NCBI GenBank assembly: GCA_029624675.1
Contig: JARSSP010000071.1
Coordinates: 173,686-237,685 of the forward strand
DNA from: Candidatus Contendibacter sp.
Lineage (GTDB): Bacteria > Pseudomonadota > Gammaproteobacteria > Competibacterales > Competibacteraceae
Direction: 5' to 3'
Length of the DNA stretch: 64,000 nt
The position numbers were made by a program, and so were the translations under genes. Positions 8,183 to 15,907 of this stretch are shown here, piece by piece (position 1 is the stretch's first letter; each line of letters begins with the position of its first letter). Below the pieces are notes generated by a model. The model was given only the letters and a program-made list of their open reading frames with translations, had not been told where the DNA came from and ran no database searches.

Positions 8183-8208
8183 CCCCTCTCCCGCTAGTGG
8201 GCGAGGGG
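8183..8208. other. GC-rich inverted repeat between trpS and the restriction-modification genes
   Basis: CCCCTC t CCC (8183-8192) pairs with GGG c GAGGGG (8199-8208) around a six-base loop. There is no U-run on either strand, so a rho-independent terminator is not supported. It sits exactly at the upstream boundary of the inserted restriction-modification pair and could be a dispersed palindromic element or a partial transcription block. Confidence 0.4.
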
Positions 8209-8236
8209 TGCAATCATTGTGATCAATACCACACTA

Positions 8237-9241
8237 TTATCCCAGCGGCCGAATGCCTACCGCGCGCCGCAGTTCCGCCAGGAACGGGACGCTGTACTCG
8301 CGCGCCCGCGCCGCACCCTGTTTCAACACCTGCTCAACGTAGGCTGGCTGCGCCAGCAATTCCTGGTAACGCTGGCGTGGCTCGCTCAGCCGGGTGTTCA
8401 GATATTCGAACAGGATCTGCTTCATCTCGCCCCAGCCGATACCCTGGGCGTAGCGGGCGCGCATCGTCGCCGCTTCCTCGACCGTGGCGAAGGCCTGATA
8501 AATCTGGAACAACGTGCAGGCTTCCGGGTCCTTGGGCGCCTCGGGCGGCAGCGAGTTGGTCTTGATCCGCATGATCAGCTTGCGCAACGCCTTTTCCGGT
8601 TCGAACAACGGGATGGTGTTGCCGTAGCTCTTGCTCATCTTGCGCCCGTCCAAGCCGACCAGGACCGCCGCCCTCTCGTCCACCACCGCCTCGGGCAGCA
8701 CGAAATGCTCGCCGTACAAGTAGTTAAAACGGGCGGCGATGTCGCGGGCCATCTCCAGATGCTGAACCTGGTCCTTGCCGACCGGGATTTTGCTGGCCTT
8801 GAACATCAGAATGTCGGCCGCCATCAAAATTGGGTAGCAGAACAAGCCCATGGTCACGCCCTGGTCGGGGTCCTTGTCGGGATCGGCCACGTTCTCGGCC
8901 ACCGCCGCCTTGTAGGCGTGGGCACGGTTCATCAGCCCCTTGGCTGTCACGCAGGTCAAAATCCAGGTCAGTTCCAGAATCTCCGGAACGTCGGTCTGGG
9001 CGTAGAAAATGACATTCTCGACATCCAGCCCCAGCGCCAGCCAGGTCGCGGCGACTTCCAGCCGCGAGCGATGCACCAGCGCGGGATCCTGGCATTTGAC
9101 CAGGGCGTGATAGTCGGCCAGAAAATAGAACGATTGCACGTCATGGCGATGGCTGGCTTCGATGGCGGGCAGGATGGCGCCGACGTAGTTGCCCAAATGC
9201 GGGGTGCCGGTGGTGGTGATGCCGGTGAGGGTGATTTCCAT
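8237..9241 (-). CDS. trpS: Tryptophanyl-tRNA synthetase
   Basis: A 334-residue class I aminoacyl-tRNA synthetase charging tRNA-Trp. The HIGH-like motif is TGTPHLGNYVGAI near residues 10-22 and the KMSKS loop is GRKMSKSYGN near 200. The ATG at 9241 begins MEITLTGITTTG as in homologues; a longer in-frame extension into the M50 protease region is rejected. It follows the M50 protease gene by ten bases and normally would be followed by scpA; here the restriction-modification pair intervenes. Confidence 0.95.
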   Translation of the reverse strand: MEITLTGITTTGTPHLGNYVGAILPAIEASHRHDVQSFYFLADYHALVKCQDPALVHRSRLEVAATWLALGLDVENVIFYAQTDVPEILELTWILTCVTAKGLMNRAHAYKAAVAENVADPDKDPDQGVTMGLFCYPILMAADILMFKASKIPVGKDQVQHLEMARDIAARFNYLYGEHFVLPEAVVDERAAVLVGLDGRKMSKSYGNTIPLFEPEKALRKLIMRIKTNSLPPEAPKDPEACTLFQIYQAFATVEEAATMRARYAQGIGWGEMKQILFEYLNTRLSEPRQRYQELLAQPAYVEQVLKQGAARAREYSVPFLAELRRAVGIRPLG

Positions 9242-9251
9242 GACTGAATCT

Positions 9252-9899
9252 TTAGCCCAGGATGAAAGAGAGCAATTTATATAACCCAAGAACAACTGGA
9301 TACAAAACAATATTCAGAGCGCCAGTGGCAATGAGAAGCAGCACGATCACCAAGCCATAGGGTTCAATTTTCGCCATCATGGTTCCAAATCTATTCGGCA
9401 ATACTCCAGTCAACACCCGTGAACCATCCAGCGGTGGTATTGGCAAAAGATTTAGCGCCGCAAGGAAAAGATTGACGGAAATACCGGACTTACCCATCTC
9501 AAACAGAAAATCACCTGCCCCGGGCCAACTTCCCAATGCCCCACCAAGCTGAATGATTAGCCCCCAACCCAGCGCCATCAGGATGTTGGCCATCGGTCCG
9601 GCCAAGGCCACCAACGCCATGTCGCGCTTGGGCTGGCGCAACCGGTGATAATTAACTGGCACCGGCTTGGCCCAGCCGAAGATGAAGCCGCCGAACACCA
9701 CCAGCAGCGCCGGAACCAGGACGGTGCCGACCGGGTCGACGTGCCGTAGTGGATTGAGGCTGAGCCGACCCTGAGCCTGGGCGGTGGTGTCGCCGCAACG
9801 CAGCGCCATCCAGCCGTGCGCGACTTCGTGCAGGGTAATCGCCAGCAGCAGCGGCGGGGCCATCACGACGAGAAGTTGGATCACGTTCAATTCTTGCAT
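9252..9899 (-). CDS. Site-2 protease family (M50) membrane metalloprotease
   Basis: A 215-residue polytopic membrane protein. The zinc-binding motif HEVAHG is at about residues 25-30 in the first membrane segment, and the second-site motif NLLPIPPLDGSR is near 153, giving the third zinc ligand (Asp). Five or six hydrophobic segments are visible. It belongs to the compact bacterial M50 group without PDZ domains; the substrate is unknown. It lies 33 bases after yciO and ten bases before trpS, a common gammaproteobacterial order. Confidence 0.88.
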   Translation of the reverse strand: MQELNVIQLLVVMAPPLLLAITLHEVAHGWMALRCGDTTAQAQGRLSLNPLRHVDPVGTVLVPALLVVFGGFIFGWAKPVPVNYHRLRQPKRDMALVALAGPMANILMALGWGLIIQLGGALGSWPGAGDFLFEMGKSGISVNLFLAALNLLPIPPLDGSRVLTGVLPNRFGTMMAKIEPYGLVIVLLLIATGALNIVLYPVVLGLYKLLSFILG

Positions 9900-9932
9900 G
9901 GCGCGATTATACGCAGCCTGTCCAGGCGCGGA

Positions 9933-10553
9933 CTAGAGAAACGGTCTGGCGTCGCCCAAACCCTCGCGGATCAATTGGGGCACATCCCCAGTCAGGTCAA
10001 GCACGGTGGTCGGTTCGTGCTGGCCAGGGCCACCGTCGATGATCCAATCGACCTCGTGGGACACGCGCTCCTCGATATCCTCGGGATCGGACAACGGCCA
10101 GTCATCCCCGGGTAGAACCAGGGTGCAGCTCATGATCGGTTCACCCAACTCGGTCAGCAGGGCGCGGACGATGGCGTTGTCCGGCACTCGGATACCAATG
10201 GTCTTGCGACGGGGATGTTGCAAGCGGCGCGGCACTTCGTGGGTGGCCTGCAGAATGAAGGTGAACGGCCCCGGCGTAGCCGCCTTGAGCAGCCGAAATC
10301 GCCGGTTGTCCACCTTGGCGTAGGTGGCGATCTCCGACAGATCGCGACAGACCAGGGTGAAATTGTGATGGCGGTCGGTCTGACGGATATGGCGAATCCG
10401 TTCCGCCGCTGCCTTGTCACCCAACTGGCACCCCAGTGCGTAGCTTGAATCGGTGGGATAGACGATCACGGCGCCTGCGCGCAACCGCTCCACCGCCCGC
10501 GTGATCAGGCGCGGCTGCGGATTGGCGGGATGAATTTGTAAAACGCGGCTCAT
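9933..10553 (-). CDS. yciO: YciO (YrdC/Sua5-fold, single domain)
   Basis: A 206-residue protein very close in pattern and length to E. coli YciO: a start with IHPANPQPRLI, then VIVYPTDSSYALGC, HNFTLVCRDLSE, RKTIGIRVPDN, and the end REGLGDARPFL. The fold is that of YrdC/TsaC threonylcarbamoyl-AMP synthases, but YciO is a distinct subgroup whose activity and physiological role are less certain. The gene is divergent from yciB, and the yciB-side promoter lies within its first codons. Confidence 0.85.
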   Translation of the reverse strand: MSRVLQIHPANPQPRLITRAVERLRAGAVIVYPTDSSYALGCQLGDKAAAERIRHIRQTDRHHNFTLVCRDLSEIATYAKVDNRRFRLLKAATPGPFTFILQATHEVPRRLQHPRRKTIGIRVPDNAIVRALLTELGEPIMSCTLVLPGDDWPLSDPEDIEERVSHEVDWIIDGGPGQHEPTTVLDLTGDVPQLIREGLGDARPFL

Positions 10554-10564
10554 GGCCTTATATT
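10536..10564 (+). promoter_or_regulatory. Promoter for the yciB leader
   Basis: TTGTAA (10536-10541), a 17-base spacer and TATATT (10559-10564) form a good sigma70 promoter on the plus strand, with predicted start near 10571. It overlaps the 5' end of the divergent yciO coding region. Confidence 0.55.
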
Positions 10565-10570
10565 CTCAAC

Positions 10571-10653
10571 GTTACGGATACGGTCGGGCCGGCAACTTGC
10601 CAGTCCGACGCGGTCCGGTCAAGACGGCAAGCGTGGGGCCGTCTTTCTTTTTT
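10571..10653 (+). ncRNA. Structured leader or small RNA upstream of yciB (candidate attenuator)
   Basis: From the predicted start (about 10571) a first hairpin forms at 10583-10609: GTCGG/CCGAC outer stem, a symmetric three-base internal loop, then GGCA/TGCC closed by ACT. It is followed by the intrinsic terminator at 10621-10653. CTTGCC (10596-10601) in the first hairpin can instead pair with GGCAAG (10626-10631), which overlaps the left terminator arm. Two mutually exclusive folds are therefore possible, as expected of an attenuator. It could equally be an independent sRNA of about 80 nt. No known riboswitch class was recognised. Confidence 0.45.
10621..10653 (+). terminator. Rho-independent terminator before yciB
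   Basis: AAGACGGC (10621-10628) and GCCGTCTT (10638-10645) form a perfect 8-bp stem with a nine-base loop, followed by a T-rich run to 10653 broken by a single C. No plus-strand gene lies upstream, so it must act on a transcript that begins in the yciO-yciB gap. Confidence 0.8.
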
Positions 10654-10699
10654 ACCCCCGCCCCGCCCTTCCAACCCGCATGGAACCTTCGCCGCCGGC

Positions 10700-11254
10700 A
10701 TGAAACTGTTGTTCGACTTTCTGCCCATCCTCCTGTTTTTCATCGCCTACAAGTTGAGCGACATCTATGTGGCCACTGGGGTGTTGATCGTCGCGACCCT
10801 GGCCCAAGTCGGCTGGATTTGGTTGCACCAGCGGCGAGTCGAGAAGATTCCACTGTTCACCGCCGCGCTGGTGCTGATCCTGGGCGGCGCGACCCTGCTC
10901 CTGCATGATCCGGTCTTCGTCAAATGGAAACCGACCGTGGTGAATTGGCTGTTCGCCGCAGTATTCCTGGGCAGCCGCTTCGTCGGCCAAAAGACCCTGC
11001 TAGAGCGAATGATGGGCGAACAACTGGAACTTCCCGCACCGGTCTGGGTCAAGCTGACATTCGCTTGGGCCGGGTTTTTTCTCGTCATGGGCGCGGCCAA
11101 TCTCTACGTCGCGTTCACCTTCAGCGAGAACACCTGGGTCAATTTCAAGCTGTTTGGCCTGCTGGGTCTGACTCTGTTGTTCGTGCTGGCCCAAGCTTTG
11201 TACATGAGCCGCCACCTCAAGACCGACGCCGCCGACCCCTCCAAGGAACCCTGA
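10700..11254 (+). CDS. yciB: Inner membrane septation-type protein YciB
   Basis: A 184-residue polytopic membrane protein of the YciB/IspZ family (start MKLLFDFLPILLFFIAYK; later LGSRFVGQKTLLERMM and FSENTWVNFKLFGLLG). Five membrane helices are predicted from hydrophobicity. The family affects cell-envelope integrity and division; the molecular activity is not established. It heads the plus-strand set yciB-yciI-bolA-ppiC, and transcripts from the promoter at 10536 must pass the terminator at 10621-10653. Confidence 0.93.
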   Translation: MKLLFDFLPILLFFIAYKLSDIYVATGVLIVATLAQVGWIWLHQRRVEKIPLFTAALVLILGGATLLLHDPVFVKWKPTVVNWLFAAVFLGSRFVGQKTLLERMMGEQLELPAPVWVKLTFAWAGFFLVMGAANLYVAFTFSENTWVNFKLFGLLGLTLLFVLAQALYMSRHLKTDAADPSKEP

Positions 11255-11256
11255 TC

Positions 11257-11559
11257 ATGCTCTACGCCATCATTGGCCACGACGTGCCCGGTACGCTGGC
11301 CCAGCGCCTGGCTATCCGCTCCGTTCATCTGGAGCGATTGACCACCCTGTCGAACGAAGGCCGGCTGATGCTGGCGGGGCCGTTGCCAGCCATCGACAGT
11401 CCCGATCCCGGTCCCGCCGGCTTCGTGGGCAGTCTGTTGGTCGCCGAGTTCGCCACGTTGGAAGACGCGAGGACCTGGGCCGAGACCGATCCCTACGTCG
11501 CCGCCGGCGTGTGGGGAGCGGTCGAAGTCCATCCGTTCCGCAAGGTGCTGCCGGCATGA
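11257..11559 (+). CDS. yciI: YciI family protein
   Basis: A 100-residue ferredoxin-like dimeric alpha-beta barrel protein of the YciI family. It shows MLYAIIGHDVPG at the start, RSVHLERLTTL, GRLMLAGPLP, and the family end LVAEFATLEDARTWAETDPYVAAGVW. Members resemble muconolactone isomerase; a general function is not settled. The start is the ATG at 11257, two bases after the yciB stop, and its TGA overlaps the next ATG by four bases. Confidence 0.88.
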   Translation: MLYAIIGHDVPGTLAQRLAIRSVHLERLTTLSNEGRLMLAGPLPAIDSPDPGPAGFVGSLLVAEFATLEDARTWAETDPYVAAGVWGAVEVHPFRKVLPA

Positions 11560-11837
11560 ACGACCGGGTGGCCCTGATCGAGCAGCAGTTGCGCGCCGCC
11601 CTCGAACCCGAACGCCTGGCCATCGTGGACGACAGCGCCGCGCACGCCGGGCACGCCGGGGCGCGCGAAGGTGGCCATTTCACCGTCCACATCGTCTCCG
11701 CTGCCTTCGCCGGCAAAACCCCGATTCAGCGCCATCGCCTCGTCCACGCGGCGGTGGCGGACCTGATGCGCCGGGAAATCCACGCCCTCAGCATTCGGGC
11801 CTGGGCCCCGGAAGAAGCACCCCTGCCAATCCCGTAA
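11556..11837 (+). CDS. BolA/IbaG family protein
   Basis: A 93-residue BolA-fold protein. It has the N-terminal helix MNDRVALIEQQLRAAL, a small variable loop GHAGAREGGHFTVHIVS, and the C-terminal KTPIQRHRLVHAAVADLM, which holds the conserved RH. BolA-like proteins bind Fe-S clusters together with monothiol glutaredoxins and influence morphology and iron regulation. The position after yciI is conserved in pseudomonads and relatives. The start ATG overlaps the yciI stop. Confidence 0.85.
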   Translation: MNDRVALIEQQLRAALEPERLAIVDDSAAHAGHAGAREGGHFTVHIVSAAFAGKTPIQRHRLVHAAVADLMRREIHALSIRAWAPEEAPLPIP

Positions 11838-11865
11838 TCCAACCCACCGTTCTGGAATCCCGATC

Positions 11866-12819
11866 ATGCGTAACATTCGCAAACTGACTTATCCCCTTCT
11901 GGCGCTGTCCTCGACCCTGCTGCTATCCGGCCTGGCGCTGGCGGCGGAAGAGAAGAAAACCGAACCGGCGCCAGCGCCAGCGCCCGCCGCTGTCAAGGCA
12001 CCCGCCGCCGCGCCACCCGCCGCGTTCACCATTCCGGACCCAGTCGCGGTGGTCAACGGCAAACCGATTTCCAAGGCGGCCTTCGATCAGTACGCCCAGC
12101 AACTGCGCGGCAAGGCCAAGGTGGATTCGGCGGAAGCCAGCAAGGCGCTGGTCGATCAACTGGTCATGGAGGAACTGCTGGTGCAGGAAGCCGGCAAGCA
12201 GAAACTGGCCGATGATCCACAGTTCAAGCAGCAGATGGAAATGGTCCAGCGCAACTTGTTGGCCAGCACCATGGTACGTCGGATGTTGAGTGCGAACGCG
12301 CCCAGCGAGGAGGCGATCAAGAAGGAATACGACACCGCCGTCGCGGCGCTGAAGGGCAAGGAGTACAAGGCCAGCCACATCCTGGTGGATTCCGAGGACA
12401 AGGCCAAGGAAATCATCGCTGAACTGAAGAAGGGCGGCAATTTCGCTGAGCTGGCCAAGACCAAGTCCAGCGACAGTTCGGCGGCCAACGGTGGCGATCT
12501 GGGCTGGTTCACATCGAGCATGATGGTGCCCCCCTTCTCGGAGGCGGTCGCCAAGCTGGAAAAGGGCAAGTACAGCGAGCAACCGGTGCAAACTCCGTTC
12601 GGTTGGCACGTCATCCTGTTGGAGGATGTCCGCGACGCCACCCCGCCGTCCATGGACGAACTGAAGCCGCAAATCGCCCAGATGCTGCAAAGCCGGATGG
12701 TGAATGATTATCTGGAAAAATTGAAATCTGGCGCCAAGATCGAGGTCAAGGAAATCCAGGCGAGCGAGGCCAAACCCGCCGCCGCTCCGGAAGCCGCCAA
12801 GAAGGAAGAGAAGAAGTAA
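11866..12819 (+). CDS. Periplasmic parvulin-type peptidyl-prolyl isomerase
   Basis: A 317-residue exported chaperone/isomerase. The signal peptide covers residues 1-26 (RNIRK, then a Leu-rich core ending in ALA-AEE), followed by a Pro/Ala/Lys linker to about residue 55. A SurA-N-like helical part contains VAVVNGKPISKAAFDQY, and the PpiC rotamase domain (about 165-260) shows YKASHILVDSE, NGGDLGWF and FGWHVILLED. A Lys/Glu/Ala tail follows. It probably assists folding of outer-membrane or periplasmic proteins. It is the last gene of the yciB set and faces ligA. Confidence 0.9.
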   Translation: MRNIRKLTYPLLALSSTLLLSGLALAAEEKKTEPAPAPAPAAVKAPAAAPPAAFTIPDPVAVVNGKPISKAAFDQYAQQLRGKAKVDSAEASKALVDQLVMEELLVQEAGKQKLADDPQFKQQMEMVQRNLLASTMVRRMLSANAPSEEAIKKEYDTAVAALKGKEYKASHILVDSEDKAKEIIAELKKGGNFAELAKTKSSDSSAANGGDLGWFTSSMMVPPFSEAVAKLEKGKYSEQPVQTPFGWHVILLEDVRDATPPSMDELKPQIAQMLQSRMVNDYLEKLKSGAKIEVKEIQASEAKPAAAPEAAKKEEKK

Positions 12820-12830
12820 ATCGCGAGTTG

Positions 12831-12856
12831 GGGGGAGGCCGTCAGGCCCAACCCCC
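12831..12856. terminator. Likely hairpin terminator between convergent ppiC and ligA
   Basis: GGGGG a GGCC (12831-12840) pairs with GGCC caa CCCCC (12845-12856) around a GTCA loop. It lies 12 bases after the ppiC stop and 33 before the ligA stop and may serve both directions. The following bases are not a clear U-run, so efficiency is uncertain. Confidence 0.5.
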
Positions 12857-12888
12857 TTCATCCGCCCCGGCGCGTGGGCGTCAAGTCC

Positions 12889-14919
12889 CTACTCCTTCAG
12901 CAACGCCCGCAATCCCGCCTCGTCCAGCACTGGCACGCCCAGTTCCCGCGCCCGATCCAGTTTGGAGCCCGCTTCGCGGCCCGCCACCACGTAATCGGTT
13001 TTCTTCGACACGCTACCGCTCACCTTGGCGCCCAGCGCCCGCAGTCGATCCGCCGCCTGATCGCGCGTCAGCGACTCCAGGGTACCAGTCAGCACAAAGG
13101 TCTTGCCGGCCAGCGGCCGATCAACGGTCCGTTCAACCTCGGTTTCCGGCCAACGCACGCCAGCGGCGCGCAGTCGGGCGATCACCTGCCGATTGTGCGG
13201 CTCCTGGAAAAACGCGCGAATCGCGGCCGTGACGACCGGACCGATATCCGGGACCTGTCGCAATTGGTCTTCCTCGGCGGCCATCAACGCGTCCAGCGTG
13301 CCGAAATGACCAGCCAGGGCCAGCGCTGTCGCTTCCCCTACCTCGCGAATTCCCAGCGCGTACAAAAACCGCGCCAGCGTCGTGTTCTTGCCGCGTTCGA
13401 GCGCCTCGACCAGTTTGACGGCGGAGCGTGAGCCCATCCGCTCCAGCCCGGCCAGCGTCGCCACATCCAGCCCATAGAGATCGGCGGGATTACGCACCAG
13501 TTCCCGCTCCACCAGTTGCTCGACCAGTTTGTCGCCCAGCCCCTCGATGTCCAGCGCCCGGCGCGAGGCGAAATGGCGAATGGCCTCCTGGCGCTGGGCG
13601 CGGCAATACAGGCCACCGATGCAGCGGGTCACCGCTTCGCCTTCGGGTCGAACCACCCGCGAACCGCACACCGGACAATTTTCCGGCATGACAAACGGCT
13701 GGGATTCCGCGGGACGCCGTTCCAACATCACGCCGACCACCTCGGGAATCACATCGCCGGCCCGCCGCACGATCACGGTATCGCCCACCCGCACGTCCTT
13801 GCGCGCGACCTCGTCGGCATTGTGCAGGGTTGCGTTGGTGACGGTGACGCCGCCGACGAACACCGGCCTGAGCCGCGCGACCGGCGTGATCGCGCCGGTG
13901 CGCCCCACCTGCACCTCGATGGTCTCGACCACGGTCAATTCTTCCTGGGCGGGGAATTTGTGCGCCACCGCCCAACGCGGTTCGCGGGTCCGAAAACCCA
14001 GTTGTTGTTGCCAATCCAGGCGGTTGACCTTGTACACCACCCCATCGATGTCAAAAGGCAGCGCATCGCGCTTCTCCGCAACGGCGCGGTGAAACGCGAT
14101 CAAGCCCTCCGCGCCGCGCGCCACCGCCCGTTCGCCACATATCGGCAGACCCCATTCGGCCAGAGCATCGAGCACGGCGCCATGCGTGGCGGGCGCGGTC
14201 CAGCCTTGTATCTCGCCTAGCCCGTAGGCAAAAAACGACAACGGCCGCTTGGCGGCCAGGCTTGAGTCGAGTTGCCGGATGCTGCCGGCCGCGCCATTGC
14301 GCGGATTGACGAGGGTGGACAACCCGGCGGCCCGCTGGCGGGCGTTGTAGCGTTCAAAATCTGGGCGGCTCATATACGCCTCGCCACGCACCTCAAGCAC
14401 GACGGGCGCGACTCCCCGCAACCGCAACGGCACTGCCTGGATGGTACGCACGTTCTGGGTGACATCCTCGCCGGTCTCGCCGTCGCCGCGCGTGGCAGCC
14501 TGGGTGAGTACACCATTTTCATAACGCAACGTGAGCGCCAAGCCGTCGAATTTCAGTTCGCAGGCATACTCGACCAGCGGCGTGTCCACACTCAAGTCCA
14601 GCTCGCGCCGCACTTGGGCGTCAAAGGTCCGGGCGCCGCCTGGACCGGTGTCGGTTTCGGTGCGGATGGACAACATCGGAACCCGATGCCGCACCGGCGC
14701 GAAAGCATCCAGCGGCTGACCGCCGACTCGCCGGGTCGGGGAATCGAGCGCGATCAGTTCCGGATAGGCGGTCTCCAGTCCCTGAAGTTCACGAAACAGC
14801 CGGTCGTACTCGACATCGGGAATTTCTGGATCGTCCAGCACGTAATAACAATAGCCATGCCAGTTCAATTGCTCGCGCAGCCAGGCGGCGCGGGTCTGGA
14901 CATCGCTGGAAATCGCCAC
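12889..14919 (-). CDS. ligA: NAD-dependent DNA ligase LigA
   Basis: A 676-residue replicative DNA ligase sealing nicks with NAD+. It contains the Ia domain (HGYCYYVLDDPEIPDVEYDR), the adenylation lysine motif CELKFDGLAL, the OB fold (GRTGAITPVARLRPV), the zinc finger CPVCGSRVV...CIGGLYCRAQ, four HhH elements and a C-terminal BRCT domain (GKTFVLTGTLES, KVSGSVSKKTDYVVAG). The GTG at 14919 is preferred, with GGAGG four bases before it; the longer frame would reach into zipA. The order smc-zipA-ligA is conserved in gammaproteobacteria. Confidence 0.96.
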   Translation of the reverse strand: MAISSDVQTRAAWLREQLNWHGYCYYVLDDPEIPDVEYDRLFRELQGLETAYPELIALDSPTRRVGGQPLDAFAPVRHRVPMLSIRTETDTGPGGARTFDAQVRRELDLSVDTPLVEYACELKFDGLALTLRYENGVLTQAATRGDGETGEDVTQNVRTIQAVPLRLRGVAPVVLEVRGEAYMSRPDFERYNARQRAAGLSTLVNPRNGAAGSIRQLDSSLAAKRPLSFFAYGLGEIQGWTAPATHGAVLDALAEWGLPICGERAVARGAEGLIAFHRAVAEKRDALPFDIDGVVYKVNRLDWQQQLGFRTREPRWAVAHKFPAQEELTVVETIEVQVGRTGAITPVARLRPVFVGGVTVTNATLHNADEVARKDVRVGDTVIVRRAGDVIPEVVGVMLERRPAESQPFVMPENCPVCGSRVVRPEGEAVTRCIGGLYCRAQRQEAIRHFASRRALDIEGLGDKLVEQLVERELVRNPADLYGLDVATLAGLERMGSRSAVKLVEALERGKNTTLARFLYALGIREVGEATALALAGHFGTLDALMAAEEDQLRQVPDIGPVVTAAIRAFFQEPHNRQVIARLRAAGVRWPETEVERTVDRPLAGKTFVLTGTLESLTRDQAADRLRALGAKVSGSVSKKTDYVVAGREAGSKLDRARELGVPVLDEAGLRALLKE

Positions 14920-14932
14920 GGCGCCTCCGCGC

Positions 14933-15739
14933 TCAGTCAAGCAGCCCAAGCCAACGCCGCTCAAAATCGGCAACCTGGCCGCGCAGTTGCAGCAACATCG
15001 GGTTGGTCAGCCGGTTCTGGCGTTCGTCGCAGATGGTCCCACCCAGATTGCGCGCCAGATGATCGGCCCCAATCACCAGCAAATCCAATGCCTCCGTCCC
15101 CTCCAGCGGGCCAGGCAGATTCATGAACAGCAACAACCCCGGCGTGGATAAATCGGCCAGCGTTCGCGGATCGAACGCGCCCGGCTTGCGCAGATGCGCC
15201 ATGCCGAAGACCGGCGCATCGCCGGCGGTTTCCCGATCCGGGAACCGTTCGAACACCCCCTCGGCATTCAGTCGAAGGTCCAGTTCCTCGGCCGCCGCCT
15301 GAATGCGCGGCCCCTCGAAGGGCTGTCCGCGCGGCGCCATCACGGTCAAAACCACGGTCATGGACAATCCCGCCGTTGCATCGGCCTCCTGGCGCGTCTC
15401 CGCTGGCGGCGGAGACTCCAGGGGCACGAACTCGGCCTCCACCCGGTTCCCCTGGTCGGCATTCCTTGGTTCGACCGGATGAATCTCCACATCCACCAGG
15501 ACCTTGCTCGCCAAATGATGCTCGGGAGTAATCCGCCCCAGATCGCCAAAATCGTATTCATTCAGCAAGGGATCCGGCTGCGGCGACGGCTCGCCGAACA
15601 CCACCGGCTCCCGTTCCGGCCGGCGTCGGCGTTTGCCGATTTGTTCCTTGATCCGGGACCGGATGCCCCAGAGATAGACCAGAATCACGACGACGGCGCC
15701 AATGCCCGCCAGCAGCCACTGCAACTGCGTCTTGTCCAT
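14933..15739 (-). CDS. zipA: Cell division protein ZipA
   Basis: A 268-residue FtsZ-membrane tether. One N-terminal membrane helix (about residues 8-26, LLAGIGAVVVILVYLWG) is followed by a basic stretch (KRRRRPER), a Pro/Glu-rich linker to about 120, and the C-terminal FtsZ-binding domain (GLSMTVVLTVMAPRGQPFEG; AHLRKPGAFDP; PGLLLFMNLPGP). It is expected at the division septum. The ATG at 15739 starts MDKTQLQWLL. It ends 13 bases before the ligA start, and a promoter is visible at 15847-15875. Confidence 0.92.
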   Translation of the reverse strand: MDKTQLQWLLAGIGAVVVILVYLWGIRSRIKEQIGKRRRRPEREPVVFGEPSPQPDPLLNEYDFGDLGRITPEHHLASKVLVDVEIHPVEPRNADQGNRVEAEFVPLESPPPAETRQEADATAGLSMTVVLTVMAPRGQPFEGPRIQAAAEELDLRLNAEGVFERFPDRETAGDAPVFGMAHLRKPGAFDPRTLADLSTPGLLLFMNLPGPLEGTEALDLLVIGADHLARNLGGTICDERQNRLTNPMLLQLRGQVADFERRWLGLLD

Positions 15740-15846
15740 TTTGATGCCACGAAAGCCCCGGATTGCGCGAACCGCAACCCTGTTGCGCCTAAGGAATGTC
15801 AAACCCCCATGACCGCCGCGGGCGGGATGGGGGCCAGATATCACCG

Positions 15847-15875
15847 TTTATACTCAAATCCCCGCACTTTCACAA
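15847..15875 (-). promoter_or_regulatory. Promoter for zipA-ligA
   Basis: On the minus strand TTGTGA (15875-15870), a 17-base spacer and TATAAA (15852-15847) precede zipA by about 110 bases, inside the 168-bp smc-zipA gap. It allows zipA-ligA expression independent of smc. Confidence 0.5.
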
Positions 15876-15907
15876 ACACCGCGTCCGCTTCGTTCGCAGC
15901 CGAGACG

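Noticed and set aside
8183..8208. Rho-independent terminator of trpS
   Set aside because: The stem is good, but neither side has a U-run, so it is listed only as an inverted repeat.
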